From: Silene conica
Lineage: Eukaryota > Streptophyta > Magnoliopsida > Caryophyllales > Caryophyllaceae
Direction of reading: 5' to 3'
Assembly: GCA_029255685.2 (NCBI GenBank)
Contig: CM055311.2
Span: 5,814,269 to 5,878,268 of the forward strand
DNA: 64,000 nt
In this document: positions 23,233 through 36,187 of the stretch, in pieces
Position numbering within the stretch: the first letter of the stretch is position 1
Layout of the letters: each line of letters starts with the position of its first letter
The notes under the pieces: generated by a model
Told to the model about the DNA's origin: nothing
Database searches by the model: none
Seen by the model: only the letters and a program-made list of their open reading frames with translations
Translations under genes and position numbers: made by a program

Positions 23233-24760
23233 AGTTCAAACAAGTTGAACTCGTTAGAATTGATTCTAATTGCTTCCGCTGTCATATTAATTTTATACGC
23301 TATGATGTATTATTGTCTTAACAATTCATATACTTTGAGTATTGTGAGTTTTTATTAATCAAAGTTAAGTGAAGGTCATTTAATAGCCAAATTAGTTATT
23401 ATTTAGTACTTGAGAAGAACTAAGTAAATAAAACTAAGTGTTTTGATATTTTTATATTTATAATTCATGTAAGGAGTTACATGAATGTTTGTTGTTGTTT
23501 ATGTAAAAGATACATTAAACACCATCCTTTAAAACATATAGGGATTGTTTGAAATCCCGTATTGGCTATGAGGAGTTGATCTGCTGGAAGAGTTTCAGGC
23601 AATCATACATTGCGTATTTTATAACGGAAATTAAGTACTTCATAACATTCGATGTTGCGATACGAAGTAGCTTGGATTTGATAATAATGCAAGGACTAGT
23701 AGTAGCTCATGCAGTCGCATATCCTATCATGATATACTGTGAAAACAGTGGAAGCTATCTTCGAGGTAAGGGTGCCATAGTCTAGAGTTAAGTCTAGACA
23801 TGTACTTAATTAAGTTATATGTGATTTCAGTTATGTGAAACAATGGGAAATAACAATTGTTGGTTTGATAAAATGAGGTGTCATTGATTTTAAACCAAGG
23901 TTTTGTTGAAGGCTAAACATGATAGTCATGTCGTTTCAATGTGATCGAAATAGGGCAATTGAATTGCTGCAGATTATATGATGTGTAATAATCTGATAGT
24001 GTATCAATTTTTACATATATGATAATATCATTTATCGTTTGAGTTTTTCCAACTCTTATATATTCAGGGCTAACTGGATATTAGTTATACTGTGTTTTTA
24101 TCCAAATAGGTTGTAGTGACAATGTCGAACCCTATTAAGTGAACTGGATTAACATTGTATAGTGTCCCTAGTTACTTAATGAGGTGACGTCTCGGAGTGA
24201 CTAGATTGTAAGGCGATAGATGACGAGTTCGACTGTCATATGACCATAGAGATGGCTGGTCGATTACATAGGCAGAATGTAGAGACATTTTGTCGGATAG
24301 TGACCATTTATAGAGTCCTTTATGTTGCCTGGTCGTGGCGAGGATTTTAATTATTCCTTTGAGTCAATTCTTTAGACTTGCGACTATTTGTCTAAGTTGG
24401 TATGGTTTTCCGGTGGCTTTGGTTTTGTCCAAGGTCGCGCTGTAAAAAGAGGCTGATGGACATTTACTGGGTCATTGTGATCTGTATCGAACGAAGAAAA
24501 TAGGTTAATAGGATTGTCCATCCATGTCATTATATATATATCTCAAGGCCAGTCGAGGAGAGGTGACTGGAAATGCGTGGCCACGCTCGGAAGTGATCTA
24601 TAGTAGATTATCCGGTCAGAAATTCATCCTCCATATCGAGGAAACCACTTTATGATATGATCACGTGCAAGAACGACCTGAAAGACCTCTTGCATTGAGT
24701 GGGAGATAATATTGGACAAGAGAATTGGTAGCGCACACTTGTGTCGGACAAGTGGGAGAT
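23233..24760 (+). pseudogene. Decayed copia pol remnant (second part) and 3' region of copia A
   Basis: Resumes after element B and aligns with the end of reverse transcriptase/RNase H of copia G (23270 with G 49851; 23720-23800 with G about 50290-50360). It then aligns with G's 3' untranslated region. It ends with a small inverted repeat, ACTTGT/ACAAGT, and the polypurine tract AGTGGGAGA (24751-24759) before the 3' LTR. Coding content is badly broken. Confidence 0.8.
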
Positions 24761-25254
24761 TGTTGGAGTAGTGTCCTCCACAATAATGCTTATACATAAT
24801 AAATCTCGTAGAAGGAATATGAGGGATTTATATTTTATATGTTTGATGAAGAGTAAAGTACTCAGGTCATAGGATTTTATTATTCGGTTATATGATAATT
24901 GAATAATAAATGTAATACGATATTTAGTAATTAATAGTTAATTTACTAAATATATACGTAGTTTGTATTATTTATGAGGTGGAGGTAAATAATTAGCGAA
25001 TTAATGTTACAAGAAGTTGTAAAATTAGCCAAACGGGTTTTATAAGACTCATTTTATGTTGAAAATGATAAAATGACACTTAAATGTTAAATGTATTTTA
25101 TTTACTACTTTGTATTATTTAAGTGTTAAATAATCAGATAAATATTTTTATTATATAAGATAATAAAATATACGACTTATAAGCATTTGAAGGACAAATG
25201 TCGAAAGACGAAATAAGACCCGAAATACTATATGTAAACCGAGAATATGGAGAT
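24761..25254 (+). repeat. 3' LTR of copia A, left piece
   Basis: Starts TGTTGGAGTAGTGTCC as in the 5' LTR. It is interrupted by gypsy C at 25255, and the last five bases, GAGAT (25250-25254), are the left target duplication. The LTR continues at 35320-35929. Confidence 0.92.
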
Positions 25255-25664
25255 TGTAACACCCCCATTTATTTAAGGGCCTGTACTAGGACTCCCTAGA
25301 TAAATAAGGATGTTACCATCTCGGTTTCCCGAGGCAGTAGATACAAAGGAAAGATAAACAGTACTTCAAATTGATAAAGTTAACTCAAAGAACGAGTTTA
25401 TATAACTGAATTAAAACAAACTATCTTGATGAAACAAAAGTACAACTCATAAGTAACTACTATGGTGATCTAAACTCTAGGCAGGTCCGGATCCAAGCTC
25501 CTCTCTTCCCCTAGCTCCCATAGTCTCAACACCTGTCAATCTGCTCCCCAATAATTGGTTCATCACAGGTGATCACGAATACACAGGGTCAACTACGAGG
25601 TTGAGTAGAGAAAAACTGCAAACAAACCACATTACTATAAATAGAAAGTCGATCATCTCCACTC

Positions 25665-25800
25665 CGAATCACTAGACCCATTATTCTCCACACCAATCAC
25701 AAGACCCATTATCTCCGCACCAATCACAAGACCCATTATCTCCGCACCAATCACAAGAACCATTATCTCCGCACCAATCACAAGACCCATTATCTCCGCC
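25665..25800. repeat. 27-bp minisatellite in C LTR
   Basis: About five copies of a 27-bp unit with the core AATCACAAGACCCATTATCT. The right LTR has the same array at 33343-33475. The 27-bp length is a multiple of three, so it gives nine-residue repeats (CDWCGDNGS) in chance minus-strand frames. Confidence 0.92.
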
Positions 25801-26279
25801 TCGTAATTTATCACAGAATGATATAAACAGCACAATATAACGATCACATGATATTATATAACAAACATGCTTTATATCAAATAAGAACAGATTACACATC
25901 ATTATATACAAGTATTTCCCCTACCTGAAACAGCAGGAAATGTAGATACGTCCAAGCTCGTTAGAAGTGTTCCACACGAAACTCGCTACCTAAACACGTA
26001 TATGTAACGAATTAAAACCTTCCCGAACCCCAAAACAACGTACACTTACTATAAATAGAAACGTCCCTAATTGGAAAGTTTCCAAAAATAGAAACCCCTT
26101 AAAAATAGAAAGTTCCCAAAATAGAAACTTTCCTAACTTAACGATTTCCCGACTCATAAACTTAATTACATGGTAACGAATTAATAAAAGAACGAAAGAC
26201 GGCTTTTATTACATATTAGTAATATTGCTTATCAAAATACTATTAATAAAGTAATTTAATCATAACAATAATAACAATC

Positions 26280-26385
<106 letters not shown>

Positions 26386-27822
26386 GCGATAAACGAAAAC
26401 ACGAAACAGCCCACACCTAAAACCAGCCCGACTCACCACCAAACCTACCCTCCTAACACCGCCGTTACCCTACCACAGCCACCAACCATTACTGACCCGC
26501 GTACCCAGTACCACCAGCAACTCCGGCGACCACTGGCAACCAGATCGCCGGCCACCGGCGAGGTGAACCATCCCCGTAACTCGCCTGAAACCTCACTCCA
26601 CCACACGACAATCCTCCATTTACAACTCTGACGACAGACCACCAGACCAAACCACCACCCACGACTGACTCCTACACGCTCCCCGGACACCAGACACCTA
26701 ACCACGGTGGTACCACCGCGTCAACCTCCCCCGAGTCAACGGTGGTACCACCCCCAGACCACCCTGATACACGCCAACAACAAACCCAACACTGAACAGA
26801 GGAAACGAATCCCTCTGTCGACGCCACCTCTGCCGTCTGAAACCACCGTGCCTACCACCAAGACAAACCCTGGACTCCTATCCGACTCCCTGACCCGTGA
26901 CCTGTACCAATTAGGTACGAACCCAGACTCGACACAAACGTCAAACTCACCCAGACGCGACAACAGAGGAAATACGAACCCAGAAACTTGCACAGACTCG
27001 TAAACAACCACCCTTGCCACCGCCTTTACCACCACCGACTAAACTATATATAATCATTACATGACATACTATAAAAATCATACAAAACAAGTAAGGATTA
27101 GTGACTTAACAACGATTACTTAGGTGACGAAAACTATAAAATAACACTGAGATCAGCACCGTGTATGACATACCGGTTTTCTTGGCCAATTCGAACCACC
27201 GTACACTAGTGTATGACCACCGTGAGAGACTCCCTCTTTTTCCCTGACGTGACGGCTAGGTTTTCGTGTTTTGAGATCTGGGATTGTGTGTGTAGGGTTA
27301 GGGTAAACTAGGGCCTAAATAAGGCGGCAGGAACACTGTGTAACTGAGTTTACCAAGTTCCTGTACGTGGACTGAACTTTACACGCATATCGAGGCCCAC
27401 GGCCGTGCTGTCATAGGTCCTAGGTTCGAACCCCAACAATAACACACTACTATAATTACCCTAAGGTGGCTAAGTTCCCATTTTGAGTCCCACCTAAGTC
27501 CAAAACACCTCGCATAAAACGAGTACAAGCAAGCTTATTAAACGAACGATTTATATAAAAAGAAACTATCGTTTACCCACGACACACACCAAAATGCGAG
27601 GTATTACAGTCTTTCCCCCTTAAAAAGAACTTCGTCCCAAAGTTATACCATACTTAGGTGACAAAACAATCAACTCGAACGAACTTGGAACACAAACATC
27701 ACCAAAGTTCACTAAAATCACAGAATGTTACAGTCCATCCCCCTTAAAGAAAAGTTACGTCCGCGTAACTTACCTCAATCGAACAAATGTGGGTATCGCT
27801 CCCTCATGGCTGCCTCAGGCTC

Positions 27823-30800
27823 TTACGTAGCCTCTTCCTGATTATGATTGGTCCACAGGACTTTCACCAAAGACGTCTCCCCATTGCGAGTCTTCCGTAC
27901 CTTCCTGTCCAGAATCTCTTTCGGAGTCTCGACATATGCTAACTGTTCATCTACCTCGATCACCTCGTGCTGAAGCACATGTGATGGATCACTCACATAT
28001 TTCCTCAACTGAGACACATGGAACACGTTGTGGACCTTGGATAGAGCTGGAGGTAAAGCTAATCGGTATGCCACCTCCCCAACTCTGTCCAAAATCTCAA
28101 ACGGTCCAAAAAATTTCTGGCTCAGTTTGCCACGCTTGCCGAATCTCATTACGCCCTTCATTGGAGATACTTTCAGTAGGACTTTCTCTCCAACCTCGAA
28201 TGAAATATCGCTCCTCTTTAGATCTGCATAGCTCTTCTGTCGATCCTGGGCGGCCCTCATCCGCTGTCGAATAATCTGAACCTGCTCCACCATCTCCTGG
28301 ATCATATCGGGCCCTAATGTCACAACATCAGCTCGATCATCCCAACACACAGGGCTCCGACACTTCCTTCCGTATAGAGCCTCGAAAGGGGCCATCCCTA
28401 TGCTGGCATGGTAGCTGTTATTATAAGAAAACTCGATCAACCCCAGTCGATCCTCCCAAGATCCTCCGAACTCAAGAACGCATGCTCTCAACCTATCCTC
28501 AAGGGTCTGAATCGTTCTCTCAGTCTGACCATCAGTAGTTGGATGGAAAGCAGTACTCATCTTCAATTGGGTACCCAAAGCTGCCTGTAACTCCTGCCAA
28601 AATCTAGAGATGAACCTCGAGTCTCGATCTGAAACAATGTCCTTGGGTACGCCATGCAGTTTGACCACATTCTGAACATATGACTTAGCCAACTCGGCTT
28701 TACTCCAGGTATCTCTCATTGGAATAAAGTGAGCTGACTTAGTCAAACGATCCACAATCACCCAAATCATGTTGTTGACCCTCTGAGTCCGAGGCAACCC
28801 CACGATAAAATCCATCGAAATGTTCTCCCACTTCCACTCTGGCACATCCAAAGGTTGAACTTTCCCTTGAGGTCTCCTATGCTCCCCTTTCACTATGTGA
28901 CATGCCAAGCACCTGGAAACAAACTCAGCGACTTCCTTATTCATGTAAGACCACCAGAATGTCTTCTTAAGGTCTTTATACAGCTTATCACCCCCTGGGT
29001 GAACGGAGTATGGAGTAGCATGAGCTTCAGTCAGGATCTTCTTCTTTAGCTCCTCTACATCTGGAACACACCATCGCCCACTGAACCTCAAACTACCGTC
29101 GGTATGAATACTGAACTTGGATGCAGTCTCTCCACCCTCGCTCTCCACCATCCTACGCCACTTCTGGATCCTCGCATCAGTACTTTGCAACTCCCGAATC
29201 TCACCATACAACTCAGGCTCCACTGTCAAGTCACTAAGAGCATCCCCTTTCCGGATCATGAAGATTCCCATCTCCCTTAGTTCACCATGCAACCTCACTC
29301 TCGACCTGGCATAACTCAATGCATGAACAGATTTCCTACTTAGGGCGTCGGCTACCACATTCGCCTTGCCTTCATGGTAGACAATCTGCATATCATAGTC
29401 TCTAATCAACTCTATCCACCTCCTCTGTCGCATGTTCAACTCTCTCTGGGTGTAGATATACTTCAGGCTCTTATGATCAGAAAACACCTTAAAAGTGGCT
29501 CCGTAAAGGTAATGGCGCCACAATTTAAGTGCAAAGACCACAGCTCCCAACTCCAAATCATGAGTCGGATAATTTTCTTCGTAGGTCTTCAACTGGCGAG
29601 AAGCATACGCTATCACCCTCCCATTCTGCATTAGCACACAACCCAACCCATGCTTCGAAGCGTCAGTATAAAGTTCGAAGTTATCACTCCCCACTGGCAA
29701 AGCAAGGATAGGAGCTGTTGTCAGGCGTTCCTTAAGGGTTAGGAATGCCTTCTCACAACTCTCATCCCAGACGAAACGGTTCTCTTTCCTCATTAACGAC
29801 GTCAACGGCTTCGCTATCTTTGAAAAATCTTTGACAAATCTCCGATAATAACCAGCCAATCCGAGGAAGCTGCGAATCTCACTCACATTTTTCGGGCTTT
29901 GCCACTTAGTCACAGCCTCGATCTTACTTGGGTCGACAGACACCCCCTCCTTTGAAATTACATGTCCCAGAAATACCACTCTCTCCAACCAAAACTCACA
30001 CTTACTCAACTTAGCATTGAGTTTATGTTCCTCTAGGGTCTGAAGTACCCTCCTCAAATGGTTCTCGTGCTCTTCTTCATTCTTGGAGTATACCAGGATA
30101 TCATCTATGAATACTACCACGAACTTGTCCAGATACGGGCTGAAAACTCGATTCATCAAGTCCATGAACACAGCTGGAGCATTACTCAATCCAAAGGGCA
30201 TAACCACAAATTCATAGTGGCCATACCTCGTTCGGAAAGCGGTCTTTGGAATGTCTTCATCCTTTATTCTCAACTGATGATACCCGGATCTCAAATCAAT
30301 CTTGGAGAAAACCCCAGCTCCACTTAACTGATCGAACAAGTCGTCAATTCTCGGCAAAGGATAACGGTTCTTGATGGTCACATTGTTCAGCTCTCGGTAG
30401 TCAACACAAAGTCTCAAACTCCCATCCTTCTTCTTCACAAATAAAACAGGTGCTCCCCAGGGCGACACATTGGGTCGAATGAACCCCTTCCCAGCTAGTT
30501 CATCCAATTGCTTCTTCAACTCCTCCATTTCCTTCGGTCCCATTCGGTACGGTGATTTAGATATTGGTCCCGCTCCTGGTTTTAGGTCAATGGAAAATTC
30601 CACTTCCCTCCTCGGCGGTAACCCTGGAACGTCGTCTCGGAATACTCCCTCAAACTCCCGTACCACATGTATCTCACTAGTCTTGGGGGTCTCAGCCTCA
30701 CAATCCCACATTTGGCACAAGATTAGGCTCTCTCCTTTTCGCAAGCTGGACTTAAGGGTATTGACGGATATGAATTTGATTTTTGGCTTGACTCGGTATC

Positions 30801-32373
30801 CCTTGTAAGACACCCTCACTCCTTTAGGTCCCCTCAAAGAAATCTTCTTTTGATGACAGTCGATAAAAGCCCTATACTTCGCCAACCAGTCCATCCCTAG
30901 GATCACCTCAAAACCCCCCAGCGGAAATTCTATGAGGTCACAATAGAACCTTGCTTCCCCGATTTTGATGGGTATACTTCGATAAACTCTACTACAGGTG
31001 ATCGACTCCCCTGAGGGTATGGTCACTGAGTCTGCGACTAAGTCGAACCTCTCATGTCCCAAAACTCTAACATGCTCTCTAGACACAAAAGAATGGGTCG
31101 CACCAGAATCGAAAAGTACGAAGGTAGGTCTAGAGTTTACAAGAAAAGTACCGGTTACCACATGAGCATCCTCCTGAGCTGCCTGCTTTCCCATGGCAAA
31201 GAGCTTGCCACTGGATTTGCCCCCTTTCTGACTGGCACTAGATGTCCCAGCCTACTGGTTCCCTTCTGCTCCAGTTTTCTGATTGCCTTCATTCCCATGA
31301 TACTGATTCTGGTACGAGCGATTCTGATAGTTGCTATAGTTCTTCTGGTAATTGCTGCTCCCTCCAGACTTCGCACCCCCACCATAGTTTGTCATAGGTG
31401 TGCGATAGCCACTGCTACCATAGGACTGAGTGTGGGATCCCTGATATCCGGATGTAGGCGTGCGATAACCCCCGGACTGATTCCCTCCAGAAGAGCGACA
31501 TACTGCCTGCTTGTGCCCCGTCTTTCCACAGCCGAAACAGACTATTCCCACTGAACCATTGCCAGAACCCCCATTCCTAAAGTTGCCCCCACTTTGGTTC
31601 CTCACACCTCCTGAGGCACTGTTACTGAAATATCCACTGAACTTGTTAGTGCTTTGCTTTTTCGACCCTGAACTCTCAGTTACCGCTTCAGCCTTCCTCT
31701 TTTCAGTCTTGGACTTCTTGTCCTCTTTGATCATCTCTGAAAGCCTCTCCGCCGCCCCAGCCCTTAAGTAGATGTCACGGACTGTGGTGGGCGGAGCTGC
31801 AATCAGCCTCTTTTTGATGGCGATTGATAACCCCCTCTCAAATTTCATTGCCAGCATGGCATCGTCAAACCCCATGTCTCCCACATAGCTCACCAACTGG
31901 ATAAATTTTCTGTAGTAAACCTCTACTGTCATGTCCTCCGACATCCTGAATGTATCAAACTCCTCCCTTAGCTTGCTTTTATTGAATTCTGGTAGAAACA
32001 CCTCATACAAGATCTTTTTGAATGCGATCCAAGCAACAAACTCGGTCCTATCCTCTCGAGCTGCCTCTCGGATCTCTCCCTTGTTCCCGGTCCACCAGTC
32101 TCCAGCCATACCCCTCAGATAGTGGGCTGCTTGGTCAACCCTCAATTCTTCAGGGCAATCCACCAACTCGAATAGGTTACTGAATTCCCGGCACCAAGCT
32201 CCCAGCAGATGAGGTTCCCCCACCCCAGTGAATTGGGTAGGGTGATGCCTCGCGATGATTGTGCTCATTTTTGCGGAGTCCATGCGTTTGGCCTTTAGGG
32301 CCTCATTTTCAGCTATCAAACGGTCCAATTCTTCTTGTGTGATGTTAAAGGCATTGTCTCTTCGCGGAGGCAT
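27823..32373 (-). CDS. gag-pol: Chromovirus-like gag and protease-RT-RNase H-integrase of C
   Basis: The gag start is placed at [19 protein letters not shown] (ATG at 32373). Gag has a retrotransposon gag core with [17 protein letters not shown] and a CCHC knuckle, [14 protein letters not shown]. Then come protease ([11 protein letters not shown]), reverse transcriptase ([20 protein letters not shown] and [10 protein letters not shown]), RNase H ([10 protein letters not shown]), and integrase with an HHCC zinc region ([17 protein letters not shown]) and a DDE core ([28 protein letters not shown]). The C-terminal region ([12 protein letters not shown] and [13 protein letters not shown]) resembles the chromodomain-type tail of Tekay/Del-like chromoviruses. 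These proteins copy the RNA into DNA in the particle and insert it in the nucleus. The coding part looks nearly whole, with perhaps one or two breaks. Confidence 0.93.
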
Positions 32374-32911
32374 ACTATAACACAAGAAAAGAAATGAGTC
32401 CCGACGCATGTGGGCACCCATTTGGGTTAGGGCTAAAACCCCTAAACAATAAAGTCTATCATTAACTATCAGATTGAATAACATATAACTGTAACATGGC
32501 TCGGGATCACATAACCGCATATCACTAGACATGATGGAAGAAGAATTACTGACATGCTTCAAATCACTTCACATGTTCATATTAATATACACCTCCTTAT
32601 TCAAACAATTAAAATTCTTTCATGCACATGCCCCTCCCGGCTTATTTTTAAACAGTCACATATACTAAGAGTTTTCATAACATACTTATCACAGTATGCT
32701 ATCACTTCCACCACCTCCTAATCTACCCTTTTCTCTCGTATATGCACTCTGGGTTCCCGGGTAAAACTGAGAGGGCCAATGGTTCGGTGTGAGGGGGCCC
32801 CAGACTCATACTTTTCCTTTAGTGTGCTCCTAACAGTCCTATCCGGGGGTTCATTTTATTTAGACTCTCCTACATTCATTGGGTTCATTAAGTTAGGCCT
32901 GAGGATCGTTC

Positions 32912-32923
32912 GCTCTGATACCA
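32912..32923 (-). other. Primer binding site of gypsy C
   Basis: The minus strand reads TGGTATCAGAGC (initiator tRNA-Met type), three bases inside the 5' LTR edge at 32927. The adjoining block 32740-32911 is the leader segment shared with B and D. Confidence 0.92.
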
Positions 32924-32926
32924 CTT

Positions 32927-34027
32927 TGTAACACCCCCATTTATTTAAGGGCCTGTACTAGGACTCCCTAGATAAATAAGGATGTTACCATCTCGGTTTC
33001 CCGAGGCAGTAGATACAAAGGAAAGATAAACAGTACTTTAAATTGATAAATTTAACTCAAAGAACGAGTTTATACAACTGAATTAAAACAAACTGTCTTG
33101 ATGAAACAAAAGTACAACTCATAAGTAACTACTATGGTGATCTAGACTCTAGGCAGGTCCGGATCCAAGCTCCTCTCTTCCCCTAGCTCACATAGTCTCA
33201 ACACCTGTCAATCTGCTCCCCAATAATTGGTTCATCACAGGTGATCACGAATACACAGGGTCAACCACGAGGTTGAGTAGAGAAAAACTGTAAACAAACC
33301 ACATTACTATAAATAGAAAGTCGATCATCTCCACTCCGAATCACAAGACCCATTATTCTCCACACCAATCACAAGACCCATTATCTCCGCACCAATCACA
33401 AGACCCATTATCTCCGCACCAATCACAAGACCCATTATCTCCGCACCAATCACAAGACCCATTATCTCCGCCTCGTAATTTATCACAGAATGATATAAAC
33501 ATCACAATATAACGATCACATGATATTATATAACAAACATGCTTTATATCAAATAAGAACAGATTACACATCATTATATACCAGTATTTCCCCTACCTGA
33601 AACAGCAGGAAATGTAGATACGTCCAAGCTCGTTAGAAGTGTTCCACACGAAACTCGCTACCTAAACACGTATATGTAACGAATTAAAACCTTCCCAAAC
33701 CCCAAAACAACGTACACTTACTATAAATAGAAACTTCCCTAATTGGAAAGTTTCCAAAAATAGAAACCCCTTAAAAATAGAAAGTTCCCAAAATAGAAAC
33801 TTTCCTAACTTAACGATTTCCCGACTCATAAACTTAATTACATGGTAACGAATTAATAAAAGAACGAAAGACGGCTTTTATTACATATTAGTAATATCGC
33901 TTATCAAAATACTATTAATAAAGTAATTTAATTAAAACAATAATAACAATCATAATAATAATAATAATAATAATAAACTTTATTGTAACAAACTTTATTT
34001 TTCTACCTCTCTATGTAGAAAAAATTC

Positions 34028-34070
<43 letters not shown>

Positions 34071-35319
34071 GTAATATTAATAAGCAATAAACGAAAACAC
34101 GAAACAGCCCACACCTTAAACCAGCCCGACTCACCACCAAACCTACCCTCCTAACACCGCCGTTACCCTACCACAGCCACCAACCATTACTGACCTGCGT
34201 ACCCAGTACCACCAGCAACTCCGGCGACCACTGGCAACCAGGTCGCCGGCCACCGGCAAGGTGAACCATCCCCATAACTCGCCTGAAACCTCACTCCACC
34301 ACACGACAATCCTCCATTTACAACTCTGACGACAGACCACCAGACCAAACCACCACCCACGACTGACTCCTACACGCTCCCCGGACACCAGAACCTAACC
34401 ACGGTGGTACCACCGCGTCGACCTCCCCCGAGTCAACGGTGGTACCACCCCCAGACCACCCTTATACACGCCAACAACAAACCCAACACTGAACAGAGGA
34501 AACAAATCCCTCTGTCGACACCACCTCTGCCGTCTGAAACCACCGTGCCTACCACCAAGACAAACCCTGGACTCCTATCCGACTCCCTGACCCGTGACCT
34601 GTACCAATTAGGTACGAACCCAGACTCGACACAAACGTCAAACTTACCCAGACGCGACAACAGAGGAAATACGAACCCAGAAACTTGCACAGACTCGTAA
34701 ACAACCACCCTTGCCACCGCCTTTACCACCAACGACCACCACCGACTAAACTATATATAATCATTACATGACATACTATAAAAATCATACAAAACAAGTA
34801 AGGATTAGTGACTTAACAACGATTACTTAGGTGACGAAAACTATAAAATAACACTGAGATCAGCACCGTGTATGACATACCGGTTTTCTTGGCCAATTCG
34901 AACCACCGTACACTAGTGTATGACCACCGTGAGAGACTCCCTCTTCTTCCCTGACGTGACGGCTAGGTTTTCGTGTTTTGAGATCTGGGATTGTGTGTGT
35001 AGGGTTAGGGTAAACTAGGGCCTAAATATGGCGGCAGGAACACTGTGTAACTGAGTTTACGTACCTAGTTCCTGTACGTGGACTGAACTTTACACGCATA
35101 TCGAGGCCCACGGCCGTGCTGTCATAGGTCCTAGGTTCGAACCCCAACAACAACACACTACTATAATTACCCTAAGGTGGCTAAGTTCCCATTTCGAGTC
35201 CCACCTAAGTCCAAAACACCTCGCATAAAACGAGTACAAGCAAGCTTATTAAACGAACGATTTATATAAAAAGAAACTATCGTTTACCCACGACACACAC
35301 CAAAATGCGAGGTATTACA
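32927..35319 (-). repeat. 5' LTR of gypsy C (2393 bp)
   Basis: Same termini and internal landmarks as the left LTR: minisatellite 33343-33475, TAA runs 33951-34071, double palindrome 34403-34449 and GGTTCGAACCCC at 35134-35145. The right edge at 35319 is followed by the GAGAT target duplication and the rest of the copia A LTR. Confidence 0.93.
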
Positions 35320-35929
35320 GAGATAATGTGACCATAATAGGTCTTTGTCTTCCACTCATGTTTATGAGTATTATAAGCTCATTTGTTTACATTTGATGGC
35401 CTATAAATAGGCTACTATTCCACTTGTTCTAAGGGGAATAATCAAGAGAATCAAAATCCTCAAAATACATACTTGTTAAGCCATTTAAGAGGAAAAAGAG
35501 AAGACTTAAGATCTTCATCTTCAACCTCTAAAATTGATCAGAAGTTGATCAATCTTCATCAAAATAAGTTCACAAAAATTAATATATTTCTTATATTATC
35601 AAAGTAATAATATTTGTAATATAAAAAAAACAAGGTTTACAATAAACTATATCTAGTTAATATACTTAGTGTTTTTGGGCTAGTCTTGGGTGAAACCAAA
35701 TGTGGTCACCTATTTTGGTGACTTGGGTTATGGAGGATCATCCTACACTATTTTAGCTCAAGAACTACAAAGGTAGGAGACTTTTGTAGTGCCAAAAATG
35801 CCATCTTACCAATGTAAGAAAATTTCTTCTTATTAATTTTTGCATGCATGTATTATTTAGACCACCTTATGAAATTAGCCTGTAATTTTAATATCATTAG
35901 AGAGTCTAATGAGGTGTAAATTCTTAACA
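35320..35929 (+). repeat. 3' LTR of copia A, right piece
   Basis: Continues the LTR broken at 25254 (35320-35324 is the second GAGAT). It matches 8800-9407 of the 5' LTR, including the TATAAATAGG box near 35403, and ends TTAACA at 35929. AACAT (35930-35934) is the right target duplication of A. Confidence 0.9.
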
Positions 35930-36020
35930 AACATGTACGCCACAATCAGTGGGGAGTGACTAGGGTTCTCCTAGCCACCTATTGTTAGCAACATGTAACA
36001 CATAAGAACATCCAACATAC

Positions 36021-36122
<102 letters not shown>

Positions 36123-36187
36123 ACCTTCATATCAACATGCTTTACTTATGCAAAGGCTCTCAACTAACTTCGGAAACTATTTGAAGT

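Noticed and set aside
26445-27035. GC-rich open frames of 80-100 residues on both strands
   Set aside because: They lie wholly inside the C LTR, overlap each other on opposite strands, recur in the other LTR and have biased composition with no known domain.
27423-27434. tRNA gene
   Set aside because: Only a T-arm-like word is visible. No acceptor stem, anticodon arm or A box could be built around it.
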